NCBI GenBank assembly: GCA_002325375.1
Contig: DCRZ01000003.1
Coordinates: 1 to 64,000, forward strand
DNA length: 64,000 nt
Direction: 5' to 3'
Origin: Rhodospirillaceae bacterium UBA1479
GTDB taxonomy: Bacteria > Pseudomonadota > Alphaproteobacteria > Rhodospirillales > Casp-alpha2
Below the pieces are notes generated by a model. That model made no database searches. It was not told the DNA's origin and saw nothing but the letters and a program-made list of their open reading frames with translations. Position 1 is the stretch's first letter; the number at the start of each line of letters is the position of its first letter. The translations under genes and the position numbers were made by a program. Positions 49,473-57,856 of the stretch are shown here, piece by piece.

Positions 49473-51386
49473 TTAGGCCTTGCGGGACGCCCCGTAGCCG
49501 ATGTCCTTCAACGCGCTGGTGATTTCGTCCAGGATCGCCGGGTCGTCGATGGTCGCCGGCATCTTCCATTGCTCGTTGTCAGCGATCTTCTGCATGGTGC
49601 CGCGCAGGATCTTGCCCGATCGGGTCTTGGGCAGACGCGGCACCACCGTCGCCTGCTTGAAGGCGGCAACGGGGCCGATCCTCTGGCGGACAAGTTGCAC
49701 CACCTCGTTGACGATCTCGGCGGCGTCCTTGGTCACCCCGGCCTTGAGCACGAGAAAGCCCACGGGCAACTGCCCCTTCAATTCGTCGGCGACACCGATC
49801 ACGGCGCATTCGGCGACGTCCGGGTGGGCGGCCAGGACTTCCTCCATCCCACCGGTGGACAGACGGTGCCCGGCCACGTTGATGATGTCGTCCGTGCGCG
49901 CCATGATCGAGATATAGCCGTCCTCGTCGAACACCCCGGCGTCGGCGGTTTTGTAATAGCCGGGATATTCGTTCAGGTACGCCTCGCGGAACCGTTTATC
50001 CGCGTTCCACAGGGTCGGCAGGCTGGACGGCGGCATCGGCAGCTTGACGCAGATCGCGCCGATTTCCCCCGGCTTCACCGGCTCGTGCGTTTCTTCGTTG
50101 AGTACCTGGACGTTCCAACCCGGGCACGGCTTGGTCGGGGAGCCCGCCTTGACCGGGAAGCGGTGCAGACCCATGCAGTTGGACGCGATGGCCCAGCCCG
50201 TTTCCGTCTGCCACCAATGGTCGATGACCGGCACGCCCAGGGTTTTTTCGGCCCAGTCCAGGGTCGGCGGGTCGGTCCGCTCGCCGGCCAGGAACAGCAT
50301 CTTGAACGAGGACATGTCGTATTTCTTCAGGAACTCCCCATTAGGATCTTCCTTCTTGATGGCGCGGAACGCCGTAGGGGCGGTGAACAGGATCTTCACC
50401 TTGTGGTCGGCGATGACCCGCCAGAAGGCCCCGGCATCGGGCGTGCCCACGGGCTTGCCTTCGTAGAAGATCGTCGTGCAGCCCTGCAGCAGCGGCGCAT
50501 AGACGATATAGGAATGGCCGACCACCCAGCCCACGTCGGACGCCGCCCAGTAGACGTCGCCCGGGTCCGCGTCATAGACGTTCTTCATGGACCATTTCAG
50601 CGCCACCGCATGGCCGCCGTTGTCGCGCACCACGCCCTTGGGCTCGCCCGTGGTGCCCGAAGTATAGAGGATATACAGCGGGTCCGTCGCCGCCACGGGA
50701 ACGCAATCGTGCGGGGCCGCCTTGGCGGCTTCCGTGGCCCAATCCAAATAGCCGTATGAAGCCAGATCAACCGCGCATTCCGGGCGCGACAGGATGATCA
50801 CCGTATCCGGCTTGTGCTTGGCCAAGTCGATGGCGCCCTGCAACAACGGCATGTATTCAAGCACCCGGTTGACCTCGATCCCGCAGGTCGCGCTGACGAT
50901 GGCCTTGGGCGCCGCGTCGTCGATGCGCACGGCCAACTCGTTCGAAGCAAACCCACCGAATACCACGGAATGAATGGCCCCCAGGCGGGCACAGGCCAGC
51001 ATGGCGATGGCCGCTTCCGGCACCATGGGCATGTAGATGATGACCCGGTCGCCCTTGCCGACACCCTGGGCCGCCAGAACGCCCGCGAATTTGGCGACCT
51101 CGTCGCGCAATTGGAGATACGAGTACTTGCGCTGTGTGCCGCCGGTGACCGGGCTGTCATAGATCAGCGCCGTGCGGGCCCCATTGCCCTCGTCGACATG
51201 ACGGTCCAGGCAGTTGTAGCAGGTGTTCAGCTCACCGCCCGTGAACCAGCGATAGATGGGCGCGCCGCTGTCATCCAGCACCTTGTCCCATTTTCGGGTC
51301 CACACCAGGGCCTCCGCCGCCTCGCCCCAGAAACCGTCGGGATCATCGAGAGCGCGCGCATATGCGGCGTCATAGGCATTGGTCAT
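49473..51386 (-). CDS. prpE: Propionyl-CoA synthetase
   Basis: A 637-residue AMP-forming acyl-CoA synthetase. FWGEAAEALVWTRKWDKVLD and CYNCLDRHVDEGNGARTALIYD are PrpE-like, as is YILYTSGTTGEPKGVVRDNGGHA (P-loop, read as YILYTSGTTGEPKGV). TADAGVFDEDGYISIMARTDD is the hinge and TRSGKILRGTM contains the catalytic, acetylation-sensitive lysine. It activates propionate (or acetate, acrylate) to the CoA ester. GGGAGG precedes the ATG. It is divergent from a second acyl-CoA synthetase. Confidence 0.92.
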   Translation of the reverse strand: MTNAYDAAYARALDDPDGFWGEAAEALVWTRKWDKVLDDSGAPIYRWFTGGELNTCYNCLDRHVDEGNGARTALIYDSPVTGGTQRKYSYLQLRDEVAKFAGVLAAQGVGKGDRVIIYMPMVPEAAIAMLACARLGAIHSVVFGGFASNELAVRIDDAAPKAIVSATCGIEVNRVLEYMPLLQGAIDLAKHKPDTVIILSRPECAVDLASYGYLDWATEAAKAAPHDCVPVAATDPLYILYTSGTTGEPKGVVRDNGGHAVALKWSMKNVYDADPGDVYWAASDVGWVVGHSYIVYAPLLQGCTTIFYEGKPVGTPDAGAFWRVIADHKVKILFTAPTAFRAIKKEDPNGEFLKKYDMSSFKMLFLAGERTDPPTLDWAEKTLGVPVIDHWWQTETGWAIASNCMGLHRFPVKAGSPTKPCPGWNVQVLNEETHEPVKPGEIGAICVKLPMPPSSLPTLWNADKRFREAYLNEYPGYYKTADAGVFDEDGYISIMARTDDIINVAGHRLSTGGMEEVLAAHPDVAECAVIGVADELKGQLPVGFLVLKAGVTKDAAEIVNEVVQLVRQRIGPVAAFKQATVVPRLPKTRSGKILRGTMQKIADNEQWKMPATIDDPAILDEITSALKDIGYGASRKA

Positions 51387-51576
51387 CGGTGGAGCCTCCC
51401 TTTAAGTCAGCGCTTTGGCCGTTTTGCCGCCCTGTCCCCGGTTCCGAGGCGGCGGCGTTTATCTGCTCAGTGTGGGCCAAAACAGCGTTTTTTGCCAAGG
51501 TGCTTTGTGGCACATTGACCCTCAGGTCCGCGGTCAACGAACAGGCCCGAACATAACGGTTTTGCCGGAGGCTGCC

Positions 51577-53211
51577 TTGAGCGAAGTCAATATGTACGAA
51601 CAGGCGCTGGACGCCGTTCGCGCCAATTACACCCCCCTGTCGCCCAATACGTTCCTGAAACGGGCGGCCCGCGTGTACCCGAACCATCCGTCGGTGGTGC
51701 ACGGGGCCAAGCGCTTTACCTGGGGCGAGACCTATACTCGGGTGAGAAAGCTCGCCTCCGCGTTATCCAAGCGGGGCATCGGCCATCTGGATACGGTCGC
51801 CATCATGGGCGCCAACACGCCCGAGATGTATGAGGCGACCTTCGCCGTACCCATGGCGGGGGCGGTCATCAATACGCTCAACGTGCGCCTGGACGCCGAG
51901 GCCATCGCCTTCTGCCTCAACCATGGCGAGGCCAAGCTGCTGCTGACCGATACCGAATTCGCGCCGACGGTGAAGGCCGCACTGGCCCTGATCGGCCGCG
52001 ACATTCCGGTGATCGACATCGTCGACAGCGAAGCCGGGCACGAGCATGTCACCCTGGGCGAAACCGATTACGAAAGCCTGCTCGCCGAGGGCGACGAAGA
52101 TTACCCGTGGGACCTGCCCAAGGACGAATGGCAGGCGATCTCGCTCAACTACACATCCGGCACCACGGGCGATCCCAAGGGCGTGGTCTACCACCACCGC
52201 GGCGCCTATCTGAACGCGGTGTCCAACGCCGTCGGCTGGAACATGGCGCATCATCCGGTCTATCTCTGGACCCTGCCCATGTTCCACTGCAACGGCTGGT
52301 GCTTTCCCTGGACCATTGCGGCGCTGGCGGGCACCAACATCTGCCTGCGCCGGGTCACCGGCGCCAACATCTACGACGCCATCGCCACCCACAGGGTCAC
52401 CCATATGTGCGGCGCGCCCATCGTCATGAGCTTCCTCGTCAATGCGACCCAGGCGGAACGCAAGGAATTCAGCCACAAGGTCAAGTTCATGGCCGCCGCC
52501 GCCCCGCCCCCGGCCGCGACCCTGGAGGCCATGCAACGCGAAGGCATCGAGGTCACCCATGCCTACGGCCTGACGGAAACCTACGGCCCCGCCGTGATGT
52601 GCGCCTGGCATCCGGAATGGGATGCGCTTCCGATCGAGGAACAGGCCCAGAAGAAATCCCGCCAGGGCGTGCCCTATCACGCGCTCAACGACCTGCAGAT
52701 CATCGATCCGGACACCATGCAGCCCGTGCCCGCCGACGGCGAAACCATGGGCGAGGCCATGTTCCAGGGCAACATCGTCATGAAGGGCTACCTGAAGAAC
52801 CCGGAGACGTCGGAAAAGTCCCTCGCCGGCGGCTGGTTCCATTCCGGCGATCTCGGCGTCATGCATCCCGACGGCTATATCCAGCTCAAGGACCGGTCCA
52901 AGGACATCATCATTTCCGGCGGCGAAAACATCTCGTCCATCGAGGTCGAGGGCGTGCTCTACAAACACCCCGCCGTCCTGACCGCCGCCGTGGTCGCCAA
53001 GCCCGACGACAAATGGGGCGAAACCCCCTGCGCCTTCGTGGAACTGAAGGCGGGCGTGCCGGCGCCGACGGCGGAAGACATCATCCAATTCTGCCGCGAC
53101 AACTTGGCCCATTACAAATGCCCGAAAACCGTGGTGTTCGGCGACCTGCCGAAGACCAGCACGGGGAAAATTCAGAAGTTCAAACTTAGAGAATTGGCTA
53201 ATGAAACCTAA
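51577..53211 (+). CDS. Medium/long-chain fatty-acyl-CoA synthetase family protein
   Basis: A 544-residue ANL-superfamily enzyme. ISLNYTSGTTGDPKGVVYHH is the P-loop, THAYGLTETYGPAV the A5 motif, WFHSGDLGVMHPDGYIQLKD the A7 motif, and TSTGKIQKFKLRE holds the catalytic lysine. The MFHCNGWCFPW segment is typical of the DmdB/AMP-binding group acting on medium chains or methylmercaptopropionate. The start TTG (51577) has GGAGG five bases upstream; the ATG 15 bases later has none. Substrate range is open. Confidence 0.88.
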   Translation: MSEVNMYEQALDAVRANYTPLSPNTFLKRAARVYPNHPSVVHGAKRFTWGETYTRVRKLASALSKRGIGHLDTVAIMGANTPEMYEATFAVPMAGAVINTLNVRLDAEAIAFCLNHGEAKLLLTDTEFAPTVKAALALIGRDIPVIDIVDSEAGHEHVTLGETDYESLLAEGDEDYPWDLPKDEWQAISLNYTSGTTGDPKGVVYHHRGAYLNAVSNAVGWNMAHHPVYLWTLPMFHCNGWCFPWTIAALAGTNICLRRVTGANIYDAIATHRVTHMCGAPIVMSFLVNATQAERKEFSHKVKFMAAAAPPPAATLEAMQREGIEVTHAYGLTETYGPAVMCAWHPEWDALPIEEQAQKKSRQGVPYHALNDLQIIDPDTMQPVPADGETMGEAMFQGNIVMKGYLKNPETSEKSLAGGWFHSGDLGVMHPDGYIQLKDRSKDIIISGGENISSIEVEGVLYKHPAVLTAAVVAKPDDKWGETPCAFVELKAGVPAPTAEDIIQFCRDNLAHYKCPKTVVFGDLPKTSTGKIQKFKLRELANET

Positions 53212-53220
53212 TTTGCGTGG

Positions 53221-53655
53221 ATGTTGAACTTCGTTATCAACACGGCATTGCCCATTCTAGGCACCTTTATGATCGGTGCCGTTGGATGGATTTCGACTAA
53301 TTTTGTTTTGAACCCGATTTTGAAGTTCAGCCAGCTTCGTGAAGAAATCAACGTTGCTCTTGAGTACCACGCTAACGTCTCTACGGACGAAGTGGGTACG
53401 CAACGTTATTTGGCCGCTTGCGAAGAAATTCGACGCCTTGGAACCAAGATGATCGCCTTTCACAATACCGCTCACTGGGCCGTGCACATGTATCTCGACA
53501 TTCGAGGATTTAATTTGAAAACGGCCAGCGGTGCACTTATCGGCCTTTCAAATTCGATGAGTGATAAAGGTGGTGGACGGGCAATGTTTAAATGGGATGT
53601 TCAGACAAGCCTCAAACTCCCAACAAGCTACGAAACTAGGCCTGTTGGAGACTAA
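53221..53655 (+). CDS. Orphan membrane-anchored protein, AT-richer than neighbours
   Basis: A 144-residue protein I do not recognise. One N-terminal membrane helix (VINTALPILGTFMIGAVGWI) is followed by a mostly helical soluble part (LKFSQLREEINVALEYHANV, RYLAACEEIRRLGTKMIAFH) and a basic end. Codons ending in A or T are frequent (ttt, att, ctt, aat), unlike every neighbour, which suggests recent transfer. It begins nine bases after the acyl-CoA synthetase stop with no good ribosome-binding site and is followed by a strong hairpin. Confidence 0.65.
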   Translation: MLNFVINTALPILGTFMIGAVGWISTNFVLNPILKFSQLREEINVALEYHANVSTDEVGTQRYLAACEEIRRLGTKMIAFHNTAHWAVHMYLDIRGFNLKTASGALIGLSNSMSDKGGGRAMFKWDVQTSLKLPTSYETRPVGD

Positions 53656-53690
53656 GACGACCCTCCCCAACCTGCATTCCAACCTATTCA

Positions 53691-53723
53691 TAAAAAACGC
53701 GGCAGCCCTCGCAGGCTGCCGCG
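53691..53723. terminator. Bidirectional terminator
   Basis: A perfect 10-bp stem, CGCGGCAGCC (53698-53707) with GGCTGCCGCG (53714-53723), loop of six. On the minus strand it is followed by TTTTTT (53692-53697), ideal for ending the leftward DUF465 gene; on the plus strand it is followed by TCTTGT and would end the orphan gene less strongly. Confidence 0.85.
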
Positions 53724-53816
53724 TCTTGTGTTCCCCGATCATCTGAAACGCTTCGCAGCGGGGTATTGCCGCCGGCTTAACCCCGGCAGCCGTCCGCGCG
53801 CAAACGCCGCCATCCC

Positions 53817-53987
53817 TTAGTGCCGGGTGGCGATCCCTTCCATTTCGTCTTTGATCCTGAGTTTTTCTTTCTTGAGGGCGTGTATTTCAATGTCGTCGGG
53901 GAGAGGTCTTGAGCTTTCCTGGTTGATCAGGTCTTCCAGTGTTGAATGACGTACCTTTAAGGCTTCCAACCGTTGTTCAAGACTCAT
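53817..53987 (-). CDS. DUF465 (YdcH-like) small helical protein
   Basis: A 56-residue two-helix protein: SLEQRLEALKVRHSTLEDLI, a turn with PLPDDIEIHALKKEKL, and RIKDEMEGIA. This is the DUF465/YdcH pattern of unknown function. AGGAG lies nine bases before the ATG at 53987; the longer frame upstream has no support. A paralogue lies 1.4 kb away on the other side of pfkA. Confidence 0.88.
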   Translation of the reverse strand: MSLEQRLEALKVRHSTLEDLINQESSRPLPDDIEIHALKKEKLRIKDEMEGIATRH

Positions 53988-54056
53988 ATTGACGAACTCC
54001 TTCCTCAATGGGGGGCCGTCAGACCGTCGACGGCCCGTATCAAGCACGTTTGTCAC

Positions 54057-54210
54057 GACAGTGTCATGGTAGCCGAAATTGGAACAAAAATAAACCTATC
54101 GACCCGAAAACGACAGATTATGTCGCGGCCATAACCTCCTGAATCCAGGGCCGTTCATCCTGTTCGGTGGATTTTCCTAGGGAAAATTCCGGCCTTTTCC
54201 CGCGCCCGGG
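54057..54210. other. Gap between pfkA and DUF465
   Basis: It holds the promoter region of DUF465 and, close to the pfkA stop, a small inverted repeat GGGAAAA/TTTTCCC (54180-54186 with 54195-54201), also able to pair with ATTTTCC at 54171-54177. On the minus strand the run of T after it is short, so termination of pfkA there is only possible. Confidence 0.35.
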
Positions 54211-55290
54211 TCAGCGGTCGCCCAGGCAGATGCCGAGGCCGCGCGCCGTGCGCGCCTGGGAGCCCTGCAGATCGACGCAGCGCGGCCCGTCGGCCAGGTC
54301 CCGGAGCGCCGTGTCGATGGTATCGCCGCCCCGCCAGCCAACCATGCGCCCCGTTTTCCCCGCCGCCGCCAGGTCCACGGCATGAACGCCGAAGGCCGAG
54401 GCCAGAAGCCTGTCGATGCTGGTCGGCATGCCGCCGCGCTGCACATGGCCCAGCACGGTGACCCGCACGTCGGCCCCCGTGGCCCGGGCGATCTCCGCGC
54501 CCACGACCTGCCCGGCGCCGCCGTAATGCGCCTTGCCGCCGGGATCGGGGCGGGTTTCGATATGCCCGCCGATGGGTTTCGCCGCCTCGGCGCAGATGAC
54601 CAGCGCGTGGTTGCGGCCTTCCTGGGCCACGGACGCCAGCTTGGCGGTGATGGCCGCCGGGTCGTAGGGAATTTCCGGGATCAAGATCACGTCGGCACCG
54701 CCGGCGATGCCGGCCGCCAGCGCGATATGCCCCGCGTCGCGGCCCATGACCTCCAGCACCATGACGCGCTGATGACTGGCCGCCGTGGGCTGTAGGCGAT
54801 CCAGGGCCTCCACCGCCGTCGCCACGGCGGTGTGATAGCCGATGCACATCTCCGTGCCCGGCACGTCGTTGTCGATGGTCTTGGGAATGCCGACGAAGGG
54901 CAGGTTTCCCTGGTCGGCCAGGCGCTTGAGAATGCGCATGGAGCCGTCGCCGCCGATCCCGATCAATGCGTCCAGGTCAAGCTGGCGGATGCCGTCGAGA
55001 ACCTCGGCCGAACGGTCGGAGACCCCACCCTTGCCGTCCGGGAAGGTGAAGGGATTACCCTTGTTGACGGTGCCCAACATGGTGCCGCCCTGGCGCAGGA
55101 TGTCGCCGGTGAAGACGGCAAGGTCAAGCGGCCGCGCCTTCACGGGCCGTTCCATCAACCCCCGCGTGCCCTGGAGGATGCCCACGACTTCGGCCCCGTA
55201 TCCGGTCACCGCGCGCTTCACCACGGCGCGGATGGCGGCGTTCAATCCGGCGCAGTCACCGCCACTGGTCAGCAGCCCCAGGCGTTTCAT
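54211..55290 (-). CDS. pfkA: 6-phosphofructokinase, ATP-type with mixed active-site residues
   Basis: A 359-residue group A phosphofructokinase. LGLLTSGGDCAGLNAAIRAV is the N-terminal phosphate loop. The ATP/PPi discriminator segment reads GIGGDGSMRI, the Gly form used by ATP enzymes, while the second position reads GIPKTIDNDVPGTE, the Lys form usual in PPi enzymes; this Gly/Lys pair is known from group III ATP-dependent enzymes of actinomycetes. MGRDAGHIALAAG and IPEIPYDP complete the site. The start at 55290 was chosen over a longer frame that overlaps the divergent DUF465 gene. Confidence 0.92.
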   Translation of the reverse strand: MKRLGLLTSGGDCAGLNAAIRAVVKRAVTGYGAEVVGILQGTRGLMERPVKARPLDLAVFTGDILRQGGTMLGTVNKGNPFTFPDGKGGVSDRSAEVLDGIRQLDLDALIGIGGDGSMRILKRLADQGNLPFVGIPKTIDNDVPGTEMCIGYHTAVATAVEALDRLQPTAASHQRVMVLEVMGRDAGHIALAAGIAGGADVILIPEIPYDPAAITAKLASVAQEGRNHALVICAEAAKPIGGHIETRPDPGGKAHYGGAGQVVGAEIARATGADVRVTVLGHVQRGGMPTSIDRLLASAFGVHAVDLAAAGKTGRMVGWRGGDTIDTALRDLADGPRCVDLQGSQARTARGLGICLGDR

Positions 55291-55420
55291 GGTGTCGGCC
55301 CTCTTGGATTCCGGTTGAGTGGCGTCTATAGGATCGATAACCATTCTGCTATCATGAAAGACAAGCAGACGGAAACAACCGTCGCCGCGGGTTTGGCGGC
55401 CATTTTCCCCACGGAGCACC

Positions 55421-55621
55421 ATGGACGAGCAGGACGCGTTACGCCGCAGGCTAGAGGAATTGAAGGTCGAACACCGCGACCTGGACGAGGCCATCAGCCA
55501 CCTCGCCGATTCCCCGCCTTTCGACCAGATCAAGCTGCAGCGCCTGAAAAAGCGCAAGCTGATCCTGAAGGACGAAATCGCGTCGCTTGAGGATCAGCTG
55601 CTGCCCGACATCATCGCCTAG
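55421..55621 (+). CDS. DUF465 (YdcH-like) small helical protein
   Basis: A 66-residue two-helix protein: ALRRRLEELKVEHRDLDEAI, FDQIKLQRLKKRKLILKDEI and a short tail. It has the same pattern as the gene at 53.8 kb (RLEALKVRH / RLEELKVEH; LKKEKLRIKDEM / LKKRKLILKDEI). Divergent from pfkA with 130 bases between starts; GGAG precedes the ATG. It abuts the convergent glutathione peroxidase gene. Confidence 0.88.
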   Translation: MDEQDALRRRLEELKVEHRDLDEAISHLADSPPFDQIKLQRLKKRKLILKDEIASLEDQLLPDIIA

Positions 55622-55622
55622 G

Positions 55623-56177
55623 TTATTTGCTCAGGACGGCCTCGACCGCCTTCAGCACCCGGGGTGCGGTCGGCGAGGTCGGTGTGGAAAACCAGTCGAC
55701 CAGCCGCCCGTCGGGGGCGATCAGATATTTGTGGAAGTTCCAGCGCGGCTTGGCCAGCGCCCCCAGTTCCTTGCCCGCCCAGGCGTAGAACGGGTGGGCC
55801 CCCTCACCCGTGACCGCGACCTTTTCCGTCAACGGAAAGTCGACGCTGAAATTGACCTCGCAAAACTCCTTGATTTCGGCCGCCGTGCCCGGTTCCTGTC
55901 CGCCGAAGTCGTTGGACGGCACACCCAGCAGCACGAAGCCCTTGTCCCGATAGCGGGTCCACAGGTCCTGCAGGGCCGCGTACTGCGGCGTGAAGCCGCA
56001 TCGTGAGGCCGTGTTGACGATCAGCACCGCCTTGCCCGCGAAGGACTTCAGCGGCAACGGCGCGCCGTCGATGGCGGTGAAGACGAAATCATGGGCGGTG
56101 GTCTTGGGGGCGTCGGCGGCCATGGCGGGTCCTGAAATCAACAGGGCAAGCAGGGACAGGATGCGGATTGCGACCAT
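55623..56177 (-). CDS. Glutathione peroxidase family protein, exported
   Basis: A 184-residue thiol peroxidase. A signal peptide (MVAIRILSLLALLISGPAMA, cut before ADAPK) places it in the periplasm. FTAIDGAPLPLKSFAGKAVL leads to the peroxidatic cysteine in NTASRCGFTPQY; PSNDFGGQEPGT (Gln of the triad) and WNFHKYLIAPDGRLV (Trp and Asn of the active site) follow. The Cys form usually works with thioredoxin. The start at 56177 has GGGGG upstream; 27 bases earlier is possible. It lies 33 bases downstream of sulP. Confidence 0.92.
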   Translation of the reverse strand: MVAIRILSLLALLISGPAMAADAPKTTAHDFVFTAIDGAPLPLKSFAGKAVLIVNTASRCGFTPQYAALQDLWTRYRDKGFVLLGVPSNDFGGQEPGTAAEIKEFCEVNFSVDFPLTEKVAVTGEGAHPFYAWAGKELGALAKPRWNFHKYLIAPDGRLVDWFSTPTSPTAPRVLKAVEAVLSK

Positions 56178-56210
56178 AACGGCCCCCCGGCAACATCGAA
56201 ACACCCAAGG

Positions 56211-57821
56211 TTAGTGGGCACCACCCAGACTACCGGTTTTCACGAAATAGTCGACGGCGATGCCGTAGTTGGGGTCGTCGTCGGAATCCAGCATCAATTG
56301 GCCGGCGCGGCTGAGGAGCTGATGGCAATCCTTGGACAAATGCCGCAATTGCAGGGTCTTGCCCTGGGCATTGTATTTCACGGCCAGGGCCTCGATGGCC
56401 TGCAGAGCCGAATGATCGACAACCCGGCTGTTCATGAAATCGATGATGACCAGGCCCGGGTCGGATTCCGGCTTGAACAGTTCGTCGAACCCGTCGGTCG
56501 ACCCGAAGAACAGCGGCCCTTCGATCTGATAGACCTTGCCGCCCTCGGGCGTTTCGTGGGTCTTGGCATGGATGCGGGTCGCGTTGTTCCAGGCATAGGC
56601 CAGAGCCGAAACGATGACCCCGACGACCACGGCGACAGCCAGGTCGGTGGCCACGGTAACCACCGTGACCAGCCCCATGACCAGGGCGTCGGTCAGGGGA
56701 ATCCGGCGCACGATCAGGAAGCTCTGCCAGGCGAAGGTGCCGATGACGACCATGAACATGACGCCGACCAAGGCGGCCAGGGGGATCTGTTCGATCAGGC
56801 TGGAGGCGACCAGGATGAAGGCCAGAAGGAACAGCGCCGCCGAAATCCCCGACAGCCGCGTGCGCCCGCCCGATTGCACGTTGATCATGGATTGGCCGAT
56901 CATCGCGCAGCCGCCCATGCCGCCGAACAGGCCCGTGACCGTGTTGGCCACGCCCTGGGCGACGCATTCCTGGGAAGCCCCACCGCGCTTGCCGGTGATC
57001 TCGCCGACCAGGTTGAGGGTCAAAAGGCTTTCGATCAGGCCGATGGCGGCCAGGATGACCGCATAGGGGATGATGACTTTCAGGGTCTCCAAGGTCAGCG
57101 GCACCATGGGGATATGGAAATCAGGCAGCCCGCCCTTGATCGTCGCCAGATCGCCGACCCGGGGCACGTCGAGACCGAAACCGATGACGATGGCCGCGAC
57201 CACCGCGATCCCCGCAAGGGGGGCCGGAACGACGGAGGTGATTTTCGGCATCGCCCAGATGATCGCCATGGTCAGACCGACCAGGCCCAGCATGACGGCA
57301 AGCGGCCAGCCGGTCATCCAGACCTTGGCGCCGTCGGCGTCCGTGACCTGGAATTGCGTCAACTGGGCCAGGAAGATGACGATCGCCAGGCCGTTGACGA
57401 ACCCCATCATCACCGGGTGCGGCACCAGACGGATGAACTTGCCCAGGCGCAGCAGCCCGGCCGCGATCTGGAGAAGGCCCATCAGAACGACCGTGGCGAA
57501 CAGATATTCGACCCCGTGGCTGGCGACCAGGGCCACCATGACCACGGCCAGGGCCCCGGTGGCACCGGAAATCATGCCCGGCCGGCCGCCGATGACGGCC
57601 GTGATCAGGCCCACCAGGAAGGCGGCATACAGCCCGACCAGAGGATGCACCCCGGCGACGAAGGAAAAGGCCACGGCCTCGGGCACCAGGGCAAGCGCCA
57701 CGGTCAACCCCGACAGCAGTTCCGTCTTGATGCGGGCAAGAACCTGGGCAGGCGATCCGTCGCCCTGCCATCCGGCAAAGGAAAAACTATCCGCAAGGGC
57801 GGCAATCAAACGAAGTGACAA
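56211..57821 (-). CDS. SulP-family anion transporter with STAS domain
   Basis: A 536-residue inner-membrane carrier. About 12-14 helices include the family signature region LLSGLTVALALVPEAVAFSF, VGLYAAFLVGLITAVIGGRP and MMGFVNGLAIVIFLAQL; the C-terminal 110 residues form a STAS domain (YQIEGPLFFGSTDGFDELF, VIIDFMNSRVVDHSALQAIEAL). Substrates of the family are sulfate, bicarbonate or dicarboxylates. The start is TTG (57821) with GGAAG eight bases upstream. A short link of 33 bases to the peroxidase gene suggests co-transcription. Confidence 0.92.
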   Translation of the reverse strand: MSLRLIAALADSFSFAGWQGDGSPAQVLARIKTELLSGLTVALALVPEAVAFSFVAGVHPLVGLYAAFLVGLITAVIGGRPGMISGATGALAVVMVALVASHGVEYLFATVVLMGLLQIAAGLLRLGKFIRLVPHPVMMGFVNGLAIVIFLAQLTQFQVTDADGAKVWMTGWPLAVMLGLVGLTMAIIWAMPKITSVVPAPLAGIAVVAAIVIGFGLDVPRVGDLATIKGGLPDFHIPMVPLTLETLKVIIPYAVILAAIGLIESLLTLNLVGEITGKRGGASQECVAQGVANTVTGLFGGMGGCAMIGQSMINVQSGGRTRLSGISAALFLLAFILVASSLIEQIPLAALVGVMFMVVIGTFAWQSFLIVRRIPLTDALVMGLVTVVTVATDLAVAVVVGVIVSALAYAWNNATRIHAKTHETPEGGKVYQIEGPLFFGSTDGFDELFKPESDPGLVIIDFMNSRVVDHSALQAIEALAVKYNAQGKTLQLRHLSKDCHQLLSRAGQLMLDSDDDPNYGIAVDYFVKTGSLGGAH

Positions 57822-57856
57822 GATGATAACTTCCGATGTGAGGGATCAGGGGCAGC

